In this document: piece after piece, positions 36,940 through 45,462 of the stretch
Layout of the letters: the number at the start of each line of letters is the position of its first letter
How positions within the stretch are numbered: the first letter of the stretch is position 1
NCBI RefSeq assembly: GCF_001514115.1
Contig: NZ_KQ948459.1
Span: 248,001-312,000, forward strand
DNA from: Streptomyces olivochromogenes
Lineage (GTDB): Bacteria > Actinomycetota > Actinomycetes > Streptomycetales > Streptomycetaceae
DNA: 64,000 bases
Reading direction: 5' to 3'
Program-made: the position numbers and the translations under genes
The notes under the pieces: generated by a model
Databases searched by the model: none
Seen by the model: only the letters and a program-made list of their open reading frames with translations
What the model was told of the DNA's origin: nothing

Positions 36940-38072
36940 TCCTCCGGAGCACCGACTCCCGCACCAGGCCGACGCTCCGCAAGGTCAGGAGCACCACGAC
37001 CCTGCGCCCCCTCCACCACCGCCTCGACCCGGCGCGGGTCGAGGAGATCCCCTTCCGGGCCGACGACGGCGTACGCCTCGGCCTGACCCGCGTCGACAGC
37101 GGCGACACGGACCGCCCCGCCGTGCTGCTCCTGCACGGGCACACCGCGTCCGCCGACATGTTCCTGCTGCCCGAGACCCGCAACCTGGTCGACGTCCTCC
37201 TCGACGACGGCTACGAGCCCTGGCTGCTCGACTGGCGGGGCAGCTGCCGGCTGCCGTACAACGAGACCGGCCAGAAGTACACGTACGACGACGTCGCCCT
37301 GTACGACATCCCCGCCGCCGTCTCCCACATCCGCCGCCGCATCGGCGACCGGCCGCTGTTCGTGGTCGCCCACTGCGTCGGCTCCCTCACGCTGTCGCTC
37401 AGCATGACGGCCGGACTGGTCCCGGGCCTCGCGGGCGTGGTGTCCCAGGGCGTGTTCCTGACCCCGAAGCTCGCGGGCCGCACCTCGCTGCGCATGTCGC
37501 TGGCGGGGGAGCTGCTCAGGTCCCGCATCGATCACATACCGGTCGACATCCGCAAGGCCGGCCTCTGGTCGAAGTACACCCCCCTGTTCGCGCTCGCCTC
37601 GCGCGGGGCGAGCTGCCCGGATCCGACCTGCCAGATCCTGCACAACTCGGCGTGGGGGACGGGCGCCTCGCTGTTCGTGCACGAGCACCTGTCCGAGGCC
37701 ACCCACCACCGGCTCGCCGAGCTGCTGGGCCCCGCCCCGCTGTGGATCCTGCCGCATCTGCGCCGCATCGAGCTGGCCCGCACCGTGGTGCGCTGGCACG
37801 ACGGCGACCACCGCTACCGGGCGCTGCCGCGGAACGCGCTGGACGCGGCGGCCCGTATCGACACCCCCGTCCTGCTGCTCGCCGGCAGCGAGAACGGCCT
37901 GTGGCTCGACTCCCAGAGGCTCTGTCACGACGTACTGGCCCGCAGACAGCCACAGTTGGACGTCGCGTACACCGAGATTCCCGGCTACGGACACCTGGAC
38001 ACGTTCCTCGGCCGGGGCGCGGCCCTCGACGTGTTCGGGCACATCCTCGAATTCCTCGGCGAACGACGGTGA
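36936..38072 (+). CDS. Alpha/beta hydrolase with Cys nucleophile (GMC-oxidoreductase-associated type)
   Basis: This 378-residue alpha/beta-fold protein has LLLHGHTASADMFLLPETRNL (about 64-84), then YEPWLLDWRGSC and YDIPAAVSHI. The nucleophile elbow AHCVG (145-149) has Cys147 where serine hydrolases have Ser. A late His is in GYGHLDTF. This pattern is what I recall from hydrolase domains fused to cholesterol-oxidase-like GMC oxidoreductases. The ATG overlaps the reductase stop, so the two are translationally coupled and probably work together, perhaps in acyl transfer or release. True activity is unknown. Confidence 0.85.
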   Translation: MILRSTDSRTRPTLRKVRSTTTLRPLHHRLDPARVEEIPFRADDGVRLGLTRVDSGDTDRPAVLLLHGHTASADMFLLPETRNLVDVLLDDGYEPWLLDWRGSCRLPYNETGQKYTYDDVALYDIPAAVSHIRRRIGDRPLFVVAHCVGSLTLSLSMTAGLVPGLAGVVSQGVFLTPKLAGRTSLRMSLAGELLRSRIDHIPVDIRKAGLWSKYTPLFALASRGASCPDPTCQILHNSAWGTGASLFVHEHLSEATHHRLAELLGPAPLWILPHLRRIELARTVVRWHDGDHRYRALPRNALDAAARIDTPVLLLAGSENGLWLDSQRLCHDVLARRQPQLDVAYTEIPGYGHLDTFLGRGAALDVFGHILEFLGERR

Positions 38073-38136
38073 CGGCGGCCCGGGCGGCCGGTTACCGTAC
38101 CCGTCAGTAACCGGACCGCACCGCAGGAGGCCAGCC

Positions 38137-38916
38137 ATGCCGCAGCTCGAAGTCGACGGCGCCAGACTGACGTACGACGACGAGGGCCCCCGCGACGGTG
38201 CGGGCGCGCCTCTGGTGTTCATCCACGGCTGGACCGCCAACCGGCACCGCTGGGACCACCAGCTGGCGCACTTCTCCGCGACGCGGCGGGTCATACGTGT
38301 CGATCTGCGCGGCCATGGCGAGAGCGACGGGTCGGGACGGCGGAGCATCGCGGAGCTGGCCGGGGACGTCCTCGCCGTCCTCGATCACCTGAAGGTCGAA
38401 CGGTTCGTCCCCGTCGGTCACTCGATGGGCGGGATGATCGCGCAGACCCTGGCGCTGGGCCACCCGGACCGGATCGAGCGCATGGTCCTGGTGAACTCGA
38501 TCAGCCGGATGACGTACAGCCGGGGGAGGGGCCTGCTGATGGCGGTGTCCACGCAGGTGCCGTTCAAGCTGTTCGTCGCCACCAACATCCAGCGCGCCTT
38601 CGCCCCCGGGTATCCGCGCGAGGAGATCAAGGAGTACATCCGGACCTCCGCGGCCACACCGCGAGAGGTGGTCATGACCTGCTACGGCGCGATGCGGTCC
38701 TTCGACGTCCTCGACCGGGTCGGGGAGATCCGTGTCCCCACCCTCATGATCCACGGCTACTACGACATCCAGCTGCCCGTCTCCCAGATGCTGCGGATGG
38801 CGAAGGCGTACCCGGACGCGGAGGTACGCATCCTGGACGCCGGCCACGAACTCCCGGTGGAGAAGCCCGAGGAACTCACCTCGACCATCGACCGCTTCCT
38901 GACCGAGCGCCCCTGA
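38137..38916 (+). CDS. Alpha/beta hydrolase
   Basis: This 259-residue alpha/beta hydrolase has VFIHGWTANRHRWDHQL (about 27-43), RGHGESD, nucleophile elbow GHSMGG with Ser96, and catalytic His in LDAGHELPVEKPEE. GCAGGAGG lies before the ATG. It follows the coupled reductase/hydrolase pair by 64 bp on the same strand, so it is a likely cluster member, possibly a proofreading thioesterase or product esterase. The TetR gene converges on it. Confidence 0.88.
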   Translation: MPQLEVDGARLTYDDEGPRDGAGAPLVFIHGWTANRHRWDHQLAHFSATRRVIRVDLRGHGESDGSGRRSIAELAGDVLAVLDHLKVERFVPVGHSMGGMIAQTLALGHPDRIERMVLVNSISRMTYSRGRGLLMAVSTQVPFKLFVATNIQRAFAPGYPREEIKEYIRTSAATPREVVMTCYGAMRSFDVLDRVGEIRVPTLMIHGYYDIQLPVSQMLRMAKAYPDAEVRILDAGHELPVEKPEELTSTIDRFLTERP

Positions 38917-38941
38917 GGCGCCCACCGCCTACGAGGTTGTC

Positions 38942-39589
38942 CTACGGCGTCGCGATCGGCAGTGGGCGCCGGGCGACCTCGTGGGCCTCCTCGGGGGGCA
39001 GGCCCAGCATGCGCAGGACGAGTTCGGCCATCTCCTCGTCGGCGCCGGGGCCCGACTGCTCGGACTTGGCGGACGACTTCAGCTGGAGCAGCCCGAGGAG
39101 GGAGCCGCCGACGGCGCTGAGGGCGACGAGGGGGCTGTCCACGTGGAAGCGGCCGGAGGCGTTGCCCCTCTCGATGTCCCGCAGGGCGCGGGGGCCCAGG
39201 CCGAAGTCGGCGTGGATGTAGGGGAGGCCGCCGTAGCGCAGGACGCGGGTGAGTTCCGGGTGGGTGTCGGTGAGCCGGAAGGTCAGCCGGACGCTCACCG
39301 CGAACACCTCGGCGGGGTCGTCGAGGTCGCCGGTGATCGAGTCGATCAGCTTGCCGTACTCCTCCAGCGCGTCGACGACCGCCGCCTCGAAGAGCTCCGC
39401 CTTGGTCTGGAAGTGGTTGTAGAAGGAGCCGAAGCCGACGTCGGCACGCTCGGCGATCTGCTGGATGCTGACCTCGCTCGTGCCCTGCTCGGCCAGGATC
39501 CCCTGGGCGGCGGCGATCAGGGCATGGCGGGTCTGGGCGCGCCTGCGTTCGAAGCGGTTGGCGGGCGGGGCGGCGGCTTGATCGGGCAT
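38942..39589 (-). CDS. TetR family transcriptional regulator
   Basis: This 215-residue protein has an N-terminal helix-turn-helix (about 15-60: ALIAAAQGILAEQGTSEVSI, then ADVGFGSFYNHFQTKAELFE) and an all-helical ligand domain. The region FRLTDTHPELTRVLRYGG resembles TetR subfamilies that sense small lipophilic ligands. It closes the polyketide locus on the opposite strand. A perfect 6+6 palindrome 30 bp upstream of its start suggests autoregulation, and it is the best local candidate for control of the cluster. Confidence 0.92.
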   Translation of the reverse strand: MPDQAAAPPANRFERRRAQTRHALIAAAQGILAEQGTSEVSIQQIAERADVGFGSFYNHFQTKAELFEAAVVDALEEYGKLIDSITGDLDDPAEVFAVSVRLTFRLTDTHPELTRVLRYGGLPYIHADFGLGPRALRDIERGNASGRFHVDSPLVALSAVGGSLLGLLQLKSSAKSEQSGPGADEEMAELVLRMLGLPPEEAHEVARRPLPIATP

Positions 39590-39618
39590 GCGCTCATCCT
39601 ATCCGCGGCCTCTTCAGA

Positions 39619-39636
39619 ACTGATGAGGAGATCAGT
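39619..39636. promoter_or_regulatory. Palindrome upstream of the TetR gene
   Basis: ACTGAT-GAGGAG-ATCAGT is a perfect 6-bp inverted repeat with a 6-bp spacer, 30 bp before the TetR start at 39589. Its size and place fit a self-operator of a dimeric TetR repressor. Confidence 0.6.
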
Positions 39637-39695
39637 CGACGGGACCCGTCCGGGGGGCAGCCCGCGCCTCTCCGGCGGGACGGACGGGCGAACCG

Positions 39696-39731
39696 CCGTG
39701 CCGCGCAGACCTCGCAGACCTCGCGGCACGG
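39696..39731 (-). terminator. Second hairpin after the osmoprotectant binding-protein gene
   Basis: A perfect 10-bp stem (39696-39705 with 39722-39731) and 16-nt loop lie just beyond the 12-bp terminator at 39735-39765 when read on the minus strand. It may back up termination before the TetR gene. Confidence 0.5.
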
Positions 39732-39734
39732 CAA

Positions 39735-39765
39735 AGGCCGGAGCGGCGGTTCCCCGCTCCGGCCT
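39735..39765 (-). terminator. Hairpin terminator after the osmoprotectant binding-protein gene
   Basis: A perfect 12-bp stem (39735-39746 with 39754-39765) and 7-nt loop lie 17 bp after the stop at 39783. On the minus strand it is followed by TTTGCC. Confidence 0.78.
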
Positions 39766-39782
39766 GCGCACCTCCGGCAGAA

Positions 39783-40739
39783 CTACAGCCCGGCGGTCGA
39801 CAGCCAGCTCTTGGCCACGTCCAGCGGGTCCTTGTTGTCGTTCTGCACCTGGGCATTGAGCTTGACCAGGGTTTCCGTGTCGAGCTTCGCCGATACCGCG
39901 TTGAGCGCCGAAACTCCGGCGGAGGAGAGACCGCTCTTGTAGGCCAGCGGCGTCACGTTCTCAAAACCGAAGAGATTCTTCGAGTCTTGAAGGACCACGA
40001 ACTTGTTCTTGGTGATTCCGGGGTCGGTCGTGAAAATATCTGCGGCCTGAATGTTGTTGCCCTTGAGGGCGGCCACGGTCAACGGCCCACCCGCGTCCAG
40101 CGCCTTGAACGACTTGAATTCAAGGCCGTATTCGGACTTGAGGCCCACCAATCCCTGCTTGCGCGTCTGGAACTCCGGCGATCCCCCGATGACCAGGTCC
40201 TTGGCCGAGGCGGAGAGGTCGGCGATCGTCGACGAGGTCGTGAGCTTGTACTTCTTGGCGGTCGCCTCGTTGACCGCGATCGCGTCCTTGTCCTCCGCCT
40301 TGGAGGGGTCGAGCAGGCTCAGCTTGGAATCGAGCGCGGCCGTGATGGCCTTGCTGGTGTCCTCGACCGTGGTCGGGGCCGCCTTGGCGTTCAGGTAGGC
40401 CAGCAGCGCGCCGTTGTACTCGGGCAGGACGGTGATCGTGCCGTTCTTGATCAGACCGTAGGTGGTCTCGCGGCTGCCGATGTTCAACTTGTAACTGACC
40501 TTGATGCCCTTGGCCTTCAGGGCCTCGCCGTAGATGTCGGCGAGCAGGATGCTCTCGGGGAAGTTGTTGGAGCCGACCACGACCGTGCCGCCCTTGGCGG
40601 TGTCGCCCTGCAGCGGGTCCTTGCTGTCGGAGTTGTCGGAGGAACCGCAGCCCGTGAGGGCGGCCGCAGCCACAACCAGCAGGGATACAGCGTACGTTGC
40701 GGTCGTTCTGGTGCTTCTGGCGTGGGTCACGTTGGTCAT
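39783..40739 (-). CDS. Glycine betaine/osmoprotectant ABC transporter substrate-binding lipoprotein (ProX/OpuC type)
   Basis: This 318-residue lipoprotein has a signal peptide with lipobox LTGC (Cys31) and the OpuAC/ProX fold: VVVGSNNFPESILLADIYGE (about 53-72), NIGSRETTYGLIKNG and ITVLPEYNGALLAYL are family features. It should bind betaine, choline or a similar compatible solute outside the membrane. Its permeases and ATPase are at 45528-48039 on the same strand, but the conservon on the other strand lies between them, so this gene must have its own promoter. The ATG at 40739 has only a weak ribosome-binding site. Confidence 0.92.
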   Translation of the reverse strand: MTNVTHARSTRTTATYAVSLLVVAAAALTGCGSSDNSDSKDPLQGDTAKGGTVVVGSNNFPESILLADIYGEALKAKGIKVSYKLNIGSRETTYGLIKNGTITVLPEYNGALLAYLNAKAAPTTVEDTSKAITAALDSKLSLLDPSKAEDKDAIAVNEATAKKYKLTTSSTIADLSASAKDLVIGGSPEFQTRKQGLVGLKSEYGLEFKSFKALDAGGPLTVAALKGNNIQAADIFTTDPGITKNKFVVLQDSKNLFGFENVTPLAYKSGLSSAGVSALNAVSAKLDTETLVKLNAQVQNDNKDPLDVAKSWLSTAGL

Positions 40740-41070
40740 CCAGACTTGTGCATGGGCGGTCGGTGGCCGGAAGGCATGGCGTGATGACGATCCAATCGAG
40801 CCCAGTAACGCACCGTCAAGACACGAATAGATCACCGATGGAGACCACACGGCTTCGCCGCGTGGGCGCAACTTGACCGAAACGGGCGCGAATCCGACGT
40901 ATCGCCATGTCAGTATTTGGTTGATCATGGCCGTACTCTTGCGGCAGCCGCTAATGTTGGCCGAGTCGGGGGACCTGGTTCCACTTGCTCGGCCCGAGCG
41001 TGCTGGCATGACCCAGTCCATGCAGCCCGGGCTGCGGGCTTCCAATTGGGATTGAAGTCAAGGAGGTTTG
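40740..41070. other. 331-bp gap between divergent binding-protein gene and conservon
   Basis: No gene is seen here. It must hold promoters for both directions. Two palindromes lie on the conservon side: GCTCGG-C-CCGAGC at 40987-40999 and the perfect 14-mer GCAGCCCGGGCTGC at 41022-41035. A 9-bp stem with one mismatch (40845-40865) lies mid-way. AAGGAGG at 41060-41066 is the conservon ribosome-binding site. Confidence 0.6.
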
Positions 41071-43932
41071 GTGCCCGCGCACAGGAAAGCCGCCCGGGGG
41101 CCGCAGACCACGGCTCCCCGAATAGGCCGGACGCCTTCCCTCCTTGACCGTTGGCCTTTCCGCAGGAAACTCAACGTCCTGGTGATTGTCCCGCTCGCCG
41201 TCGTTTCGGCGATGATGGCCTACATCACCTACGCCGAGATCGACTCGGCCCGTTCCGCCGCCTCCACCGCCCAACTCGTCCAGGACAGCGCGCAGGTCAC
41301 CAAGCTCATCGACGGCGTGCAGACCGAGCACCGCCAGGCGCTCCTCGTCTCCCTGCGCTACGAGGCCGCCCGCTCCGGCGACAAGGCGCCGGGCACCTCC
41401 GCCTTCCTCCAGGCGCAGCAGAAGGTCACCGCCCAGGCGGAGGCCGTGCGGTCCACCTACGGGGACCGGCTGCCCGACGCCGAGGCCCAGGCGCTCAAGG
41501 AGCTGGAGGGCCTCGACACCCTCCGCAAGACCATCGAAGAGGGTCCGATCGCCGCCGACAACATCGACCCGGCGTACGGATCGGTCATCGAGGGCCTCAT
41601 CAACGGCCTCGGACTCGGTCAGTCGGGCGGCGAGTCCTCGGAGTCCGCGGGCAATCTGCTGGACGCGCTGCTGCGCGCCGACACCGCCCACGCGTCCTTC
41701 GAGACCAGTGTGTTCGCGGCCCGGACCCGTGACCCCAACGCGCTCATCGAGTACACCGGAGCCGTCGGCGACTACGAGCAGTACACCTACCAGGCCGAGC
41801 GGTTCACCCGGTTCGCCAGCCAGGAACAGGGCGCCGAACTCGCCGCGATCGAGCACAGCCCGTACCAGAGCGTCGTCGCCCAGCACTACGCCGCGCTGCA
41901 GGTCGACCCCAGCGGTCTGGTCGCGGAGAACGCCTCGCAGCTGCGCGCCGCGCTCGACGACGCCCTGGCCGCCGACCCGACGTACCAGCGGCAGGCGGAG
42001 AACCGGCTGAAGATCACCGAGTCGCTCATCCACCAGATCGCCGCCGACACCCAGAAGGCGTCCAGCGACGCCTGGTGGCAGGTGCTGTGGCTGGTGTCCG
42101 CCAACCTCGCCGCCTTCGCGGCCTGGATCCTGTTCTCCGTACTGGTCCGCCGCTCCGTGGTGCGCACCGTGCGGAGCCTCACCGAGGCGGCCCAGCACGT
42201 GGCCGACGCGGCCGAGACCGAGCTCGCCCGGGTCGCCGACGACGACGCCGACGACGCGAGCCCGCCGCGCCTCGAGGCCGTACCCGTGCCGGTCCGCGAC
42301 GAACTCGGCGAACTCGCCGAAGCCTTCAACCAGGTGCAGGTCACCGCGACCGCCCTGCTGGAGCGCCAGGTCATCAGCCGCCGCAACATCGCCGAGATGT
42401 TCGGCAACGTCGGCCACCGCGTCAGCAACCTGACCGCTCGTCAGCTCGCACTGATCGACTCGGTGGAGCGCGGCGAGACCGACCCGGAGGTACTGGACCG
42501 GCTCTACCGCATCGACCACATCGCGGTACGCCTCCAGCGCAACGCCGACAGCCTGATGCTGCTCGCCGGCATCCGCGAGACGGGCCTGAACACCGGGCCC
42601 ATGCGGCTCAGCAACATCGTCCGTGCCGCGCTCGGCCAGATCGAGGGCTACCAGCGCGTCACCCCGCACGCCGAGGGCGATGTCACCGTCGCCCCCGACA
42701 TCGTCGGCGACCTCACGCTGATGCTCGCCGAACTGCTGGAGAACGCGGTGACGTTCTCCCCGGCGTCCAGCAGCGTCGAAGTCGTCCTGCGGCCCCGGCT
42801 CGGCTCCGGCGGCGGCGCCCTGATCGAGATCATCGACCACGGACTCGGGATGAGCGCCGAGCGGCTGGAGGAGGAGAACGCCCGCCTGATCCGCCGCGAA
42901 CGGCTCGACCTGGCCCCCACCGAGGTCCTCGGCCTCTTCGTGGTCGGCGGTCTGTCCCGGCGCTGGGGCATCGAGGTCGTCCTGACCCGCACCCCGGGCG
43001 GCGGCGTCACCGTCACCGTCGCGGTGCCCGGCTCCCATCTGCTGCTCGCCGACCCCACGGGGGCCGCGGCCAGGGCCCCGCACATCCTGCCGCCGCCGCG
43101 GCGCCACGGCGGAACCGAACCGCGTCCCGCGGCGGTCGACCCGGAACCCGGTCCTTCGTCCCTGCCCCGCAGGATCCCCGCGCGCAGCCGGGGAGCGGAC
43201 GGCCACACGGGCCGTCAGGAACCGACGGCCGACGGCGGCTACGGCGTATCCCGGCCCCGGTCGGGCGGCACACCCGGCACCACGACTCCGGGGTCGGCGC
43301 AGCCCGCGGAGCGCGAGCCGGCGGGACACGGCACGCCTCAGGACGCGGTCGGCGGTCCGGGCCACCGGCGTGGCTCCGGCACCGGCATGGAGAGTGGACA
43401 GGGTCGGCCGTCACGCGCCGCGGGCAGCGGCATGGACAGCGGGCTCGTGCAGAGGTCACGCGGCGCGAGCACCGGCCCGGGGAGTGCGGCGGGGCAGCCG
43501 CCGCGTGGCCCGAACACCGGCACGAGCGGCGGGCTCGGCCTGCCGCCCCGCGGCGCGAGCACCGCGCGCGGCTCCGGTACGGCCCCGTCGGCACCCGGCA
43601 GCGCCCCGGCGCGACCGGGCGAGGGCGGCCCCAGCCCGCTCAGGCGGCGCGTGCGCGGAGCGACCCTGCAGGCCACCACCGCCTCGACCCGGCTGCCCAA
43701 ACAGACCGTCACCAACCCACGTCCGCCCGCCTGGCAGACCGCCGACGCGGAAGCGGCACGATCCGAGATCGACGAGTTCGAGGAAGCCGTTCTGCGAGCC
43801 GAGCGCGAGAGCGCGACGGAGGCCCGCGGTACCGGCTTCGGGTCGGCCCATTCAGGGGGCCGTCCCGACACCTCTGGCGATTCCAGCACAGAGAACAACA
43901 GACCCTCATTTCCGGAAGGCATGAGCAAGTGA
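41071..43932 (+). CDS. cvnA: Conservon sensor kinase-like protein CvnA (nitrate/nitrite-sensing type)
   Basis: This 953-residue membrane protein is the first of a four-gene conservon. Helix 1 is at about 34-54, a helical extracytoplasmic sensor region follows (about 55-330), helix 2 at about 336-360, a HAMP-like stretch, then a dimerisation-like region (RRNIAEMFGNVGHRVSNLTA) and a HATPase domain with N-box ELLENAV (Asn558) and DHGLGMS. From about residue 665 it is a long Gly/Ser/Pro/Arg-rich disordered tail of nearly 290 residues. GTG 41071 is chosen because AAGGAGG sits 4 bp upstream; TTG 41068 would be too close. Conservons act with a roadblock protein, a DUF742 protein and a small GTPase as a membrane signalling complex. 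Confidence 0.92.
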   Translation: MPAHRKAARGPQTTAPRIGRTPSLLDRWPFRRKLNVLVIVPLAVVSAMMAYITYAEIDSARSAASTAQLVQDSAQVTKLIDGVQTEHRQALLVSLRYEAARSGDKAPGTSAFLQAQQKVTAQAEAVRSTYGDRLPDAEAQALKELEGLDTLRKTIEEGPIAADNIDPAYGSVIEGLINGLGLGQSGGESSESAGNLLDALLRADTAHASFETSVFAARTRDPNALIEYTGAVGDYEQYTYQAERFTRFASQEQGAELAAIEHSPYQSVVAQHYAALQVDPSGLVAENASQLRAALDDALAADPTYQRQAENRLKITESLIHQIAADTQKASSDAWWQVLWLVSANLAAFAAWILFSVLVRRSVVRTVRSLTEAAQHVADAAETELARVADDDADDASPPRLEAVPVPVRDELGELAEAFNQVQVTATALLERQVISRRNIAEMFGNVGHRVSNLTARQLALIDSVERGETDPEVLDRLYRIDHIAVRLQRNADSLMLLAGIRETGLNTGPMRLSNIVRAALGQIEGYQRVTPHAEGDVTVAPDIVGDLTLMLAELLENAVTFSPASSSVEVVLRPRLGSGGGALIEIIDHGLGMSAERLEEENARLIRRERLDLAPTEVLGLFVVGGLSRRWGIEVVLTRTPGGGVTVTVAVPGSHLLLADPTGAAARAPHILPPPRRHGGTEPRPAAVDPEPGPSSLPRRIPARSRGADGHTGRQEPTADGGYGVSRPRSGGTPGTTTPGSAQPAEREPAGHGTPQDAVGGPGHRRGSGTGMESGQGRPSRAAGSGMDSGLVQRSRGASTGPGSAAGQPPRGPNTGTSGGLGLPPRGASTARGSGTAPSAPGSAPARPGEGGPSPLRRRVRGATLQATTASTRLPKQTVTNPRPPAWQTADAEAARSEIDEFEEAVLRAERESATEARGTGFGSAHSGGRPDTSGDSSTENNRPSFPEGMSK

Positions 43933-44408
43933 CCATGTGGACAGGTGGACCGGAGTCCGCGGCCGTGGAACAGGCGTCGGACGTGAAGGCCGCAGCCGCC
44001 GACTTCAATTGGCTGCTCAATCGTTTCGCCACCGAGACCGCCGGCGTCGTCGACGTGATCGGGGTGTCCTCCGACGGTCTGTTGATCGCGGTGTCCCAAC
44101 TGCGCGGCAAGGCGGACTCGGAGCGGCTCGCGGCCATCGTCTCCGGGATCACCAGCCTTGCCATGGGCGCGTCCGGCAACTACGGCCTCGGCGGGCTCAA
44201 CAAGGTCATCATCGACCTGGAGGAAGGGCACGTCCTGGTGTCCGCGCTCGGCGCGGGCGCGGTGCTCGGCGTGGTCGCCTCCAAGGAGGCGAAGCTCGGG
44301 AACATCGCGTACGAGATGACCCTCTTCGCCAACCGCGCCGGTGCCGCTCTGAGCCCGCAACTGGTCATGGAGCTCAAGAACACCGTGGGGATCGCGCCGA
44401 CCGGTTGA
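43929..44408 (+). CDS. cvnB: Roadblock/LC7 domain protein CvnB
   Basis: This 159-residue protein has a roadblock/LC7 fold (VVDVIGVSSDGLLIAVSQLRG, then GLGGLNKVIIDLEEGHVLV). It is the usual GTPase-associated scaffold of conservons. The GTG at 43929 overlaps the cvnA stop; ATG 43935 is the alternative start. Its place between cvnA and the DUF742 gene is canonical. Confidence 0.95.
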   Translation: MTMWTGGPESAAVEQASDVKAAAADFNWLLNRFATETAGVVDVIGVSSDGLLIAVSQLRGKADSERLAAIVSGITSLAMGASGNYGLGGLNKVIIDLEEGHVLVSALGAGAVLGVVASKEAKLGNIAYEMTLFANRAGAALSPQLVMELKNTVGIAPTG

Positions 44409-44467
44409 CGGTCGGCGGGGGCGTCACGAAGGCCGGGACGACCCGCGAGGTGAAGGGTGAGGACGAG

Positions 44468-44896
44468 ATGACGGCCGGCGAGCCATCAGCCGCCGACGAC
44501 GCATGGGGAGTGGAGCACCCCCCGTCGATCGTCAGGCCATTCCTGCTGACCGCGGGGCGGATCGCCGGCGGTGACAGTCTGGTGCCGACGATCCCGATCG
44601 AGACGCAGGTCGTCGCGACGGATCTCGGTCTGGCCACGCTGGACGCGTTCGTCTTCGACCAGCACCGCGACATCATCACGATCTGCCGCCAGCCGCAGTC
44701 GCTGGCGGAGATCGCGGCGAAACTGCGGATGCATTTGAATGTGATCAGAGTGCTCGCCGACGATCTGCGCGCCGACGGTCAACTGGCCTTGTACGCACCG
44801 CAGGCCGAATCCGCCCGCGACGCCACCGTATTGCGAAGGGTTATCGATGGTCTCCGAGCTATCCCCGACTCCCGGGGCGCGATCCGTGAGCGCTGA
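44468..44896 (+). CDS. cvnC: DUF742 domain protein CvnC
   Basis: This 142-residue DUF742 protein has the typical IVRPFLLTAGR near residue 22, the middle VVATDL..ATLDAFVFDQHRD, and a winged-helix-like half (SLAEIAAKLRMHLNVIRVLADDL). It may bind DNA or partner proteins within the conservon complex. Its 3' end overlaps the GTPase gene by 50 bp. Confidence 0.95.
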   Translation: MTAGEPSAADDAWGVEHPPSIVRPFLLTAGRIAGGDSLVPTIPIETQVVATDLGLATLDAFVFDQHRDIITICRQPQSLAEIAAKLRMHLNVIRVLADDLRADGQLALYAPQAESARDATVLRRVIDGLRAIPDSRGAIRER

Positions 44897-45458
44897 CACC
44901 GAGGGTCCCCGGCCGCCGATGCCGGTGAAGATGGTGATCGCGGGTGGCTTCGGCGTGGGCAAGACCACGACCGTGGGTGCCATCTCCGAAATCGAGCCGC
45001 TCACCACCGAGGCGTCCATCACCTCGGTCGCCGCGGGCATCGACGACCTCTCCCACACCCCGGAGAAGATGACGACCACCGTCGCCATGGACTTCGGCTG
45101 TGTCACGCTCGACCCGACCCTGAAGCTCTATCTGTTCGGCACCCCCGGCCAGGAGCGCTTCGGGTTCATGTGGGACGACCTGGTCGAAGGCGCCCTCGGC
45201 GGGCTCGTCATCGTCGACACCCGCCGGCTCGACGACTGCTACGCGGCCGTCGACTACTTCGAGCACCGCGAGATCCCCTTCGCGGTGGCCGTCAACGCCT
45301 TCGACGGCAAGGTCGAACACGATCTGAACGACGTACGGTGGGCCCTCGACGTCGGCGACCACGTGCCGCTCACCGTGTTCGACGCCCGTGAGCGCGGGTC
45401 CGTACGGGACGCGCTCCTCGTCGTCCTCGAACACGCCCTGGCGACCGCCCAGCAGTGA
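44847..45458 (+). CDS. cvnD: Small GTPase CvnD
   Basis: This 203-residue Ras-like ATP/GTP-binding protein of the conservon has a P-loop GGFGVGKTT at 33-41, switch region EKMTTTVAMDFG, and TPGQERFGFMWDD. The specificity motif is NAFDGK in place of NKxD, as in this family. The start is ATG 44847, within cvnC; GTG 44886 is an in-frame alternative. A bidirectional hairpin follows the stop. Confidence 0.93.
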   Translation: MVSELSPTPGARSVSADTEGPRPPMPVKMVIAGGFGVGKTTTVGAISEIEPLTTEASITSVAAGIDDLSHTPEKMTTTVAMDFGCVTLDPTLKLYLFGTPGQERFGFMWDDLVEGALGGLVIVDTRRLDDCYAAVDYFEHREIPFAVAVNAFDGKVEHDLNDVRWALDVGDHVPLTVFDARERGSVRDALLVVLEHALATAQQ

Positions 45459-45462
45459 ACGA

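Noticed and set aside
36936..38072. Reading the Cys147 alpha/beta hydrolase as a dead enzyme
   Set aside because: Cys at the nucleophile elbow seems usual in this hydrolase subfamily and can be active, so I kept it as a probable enzyme.
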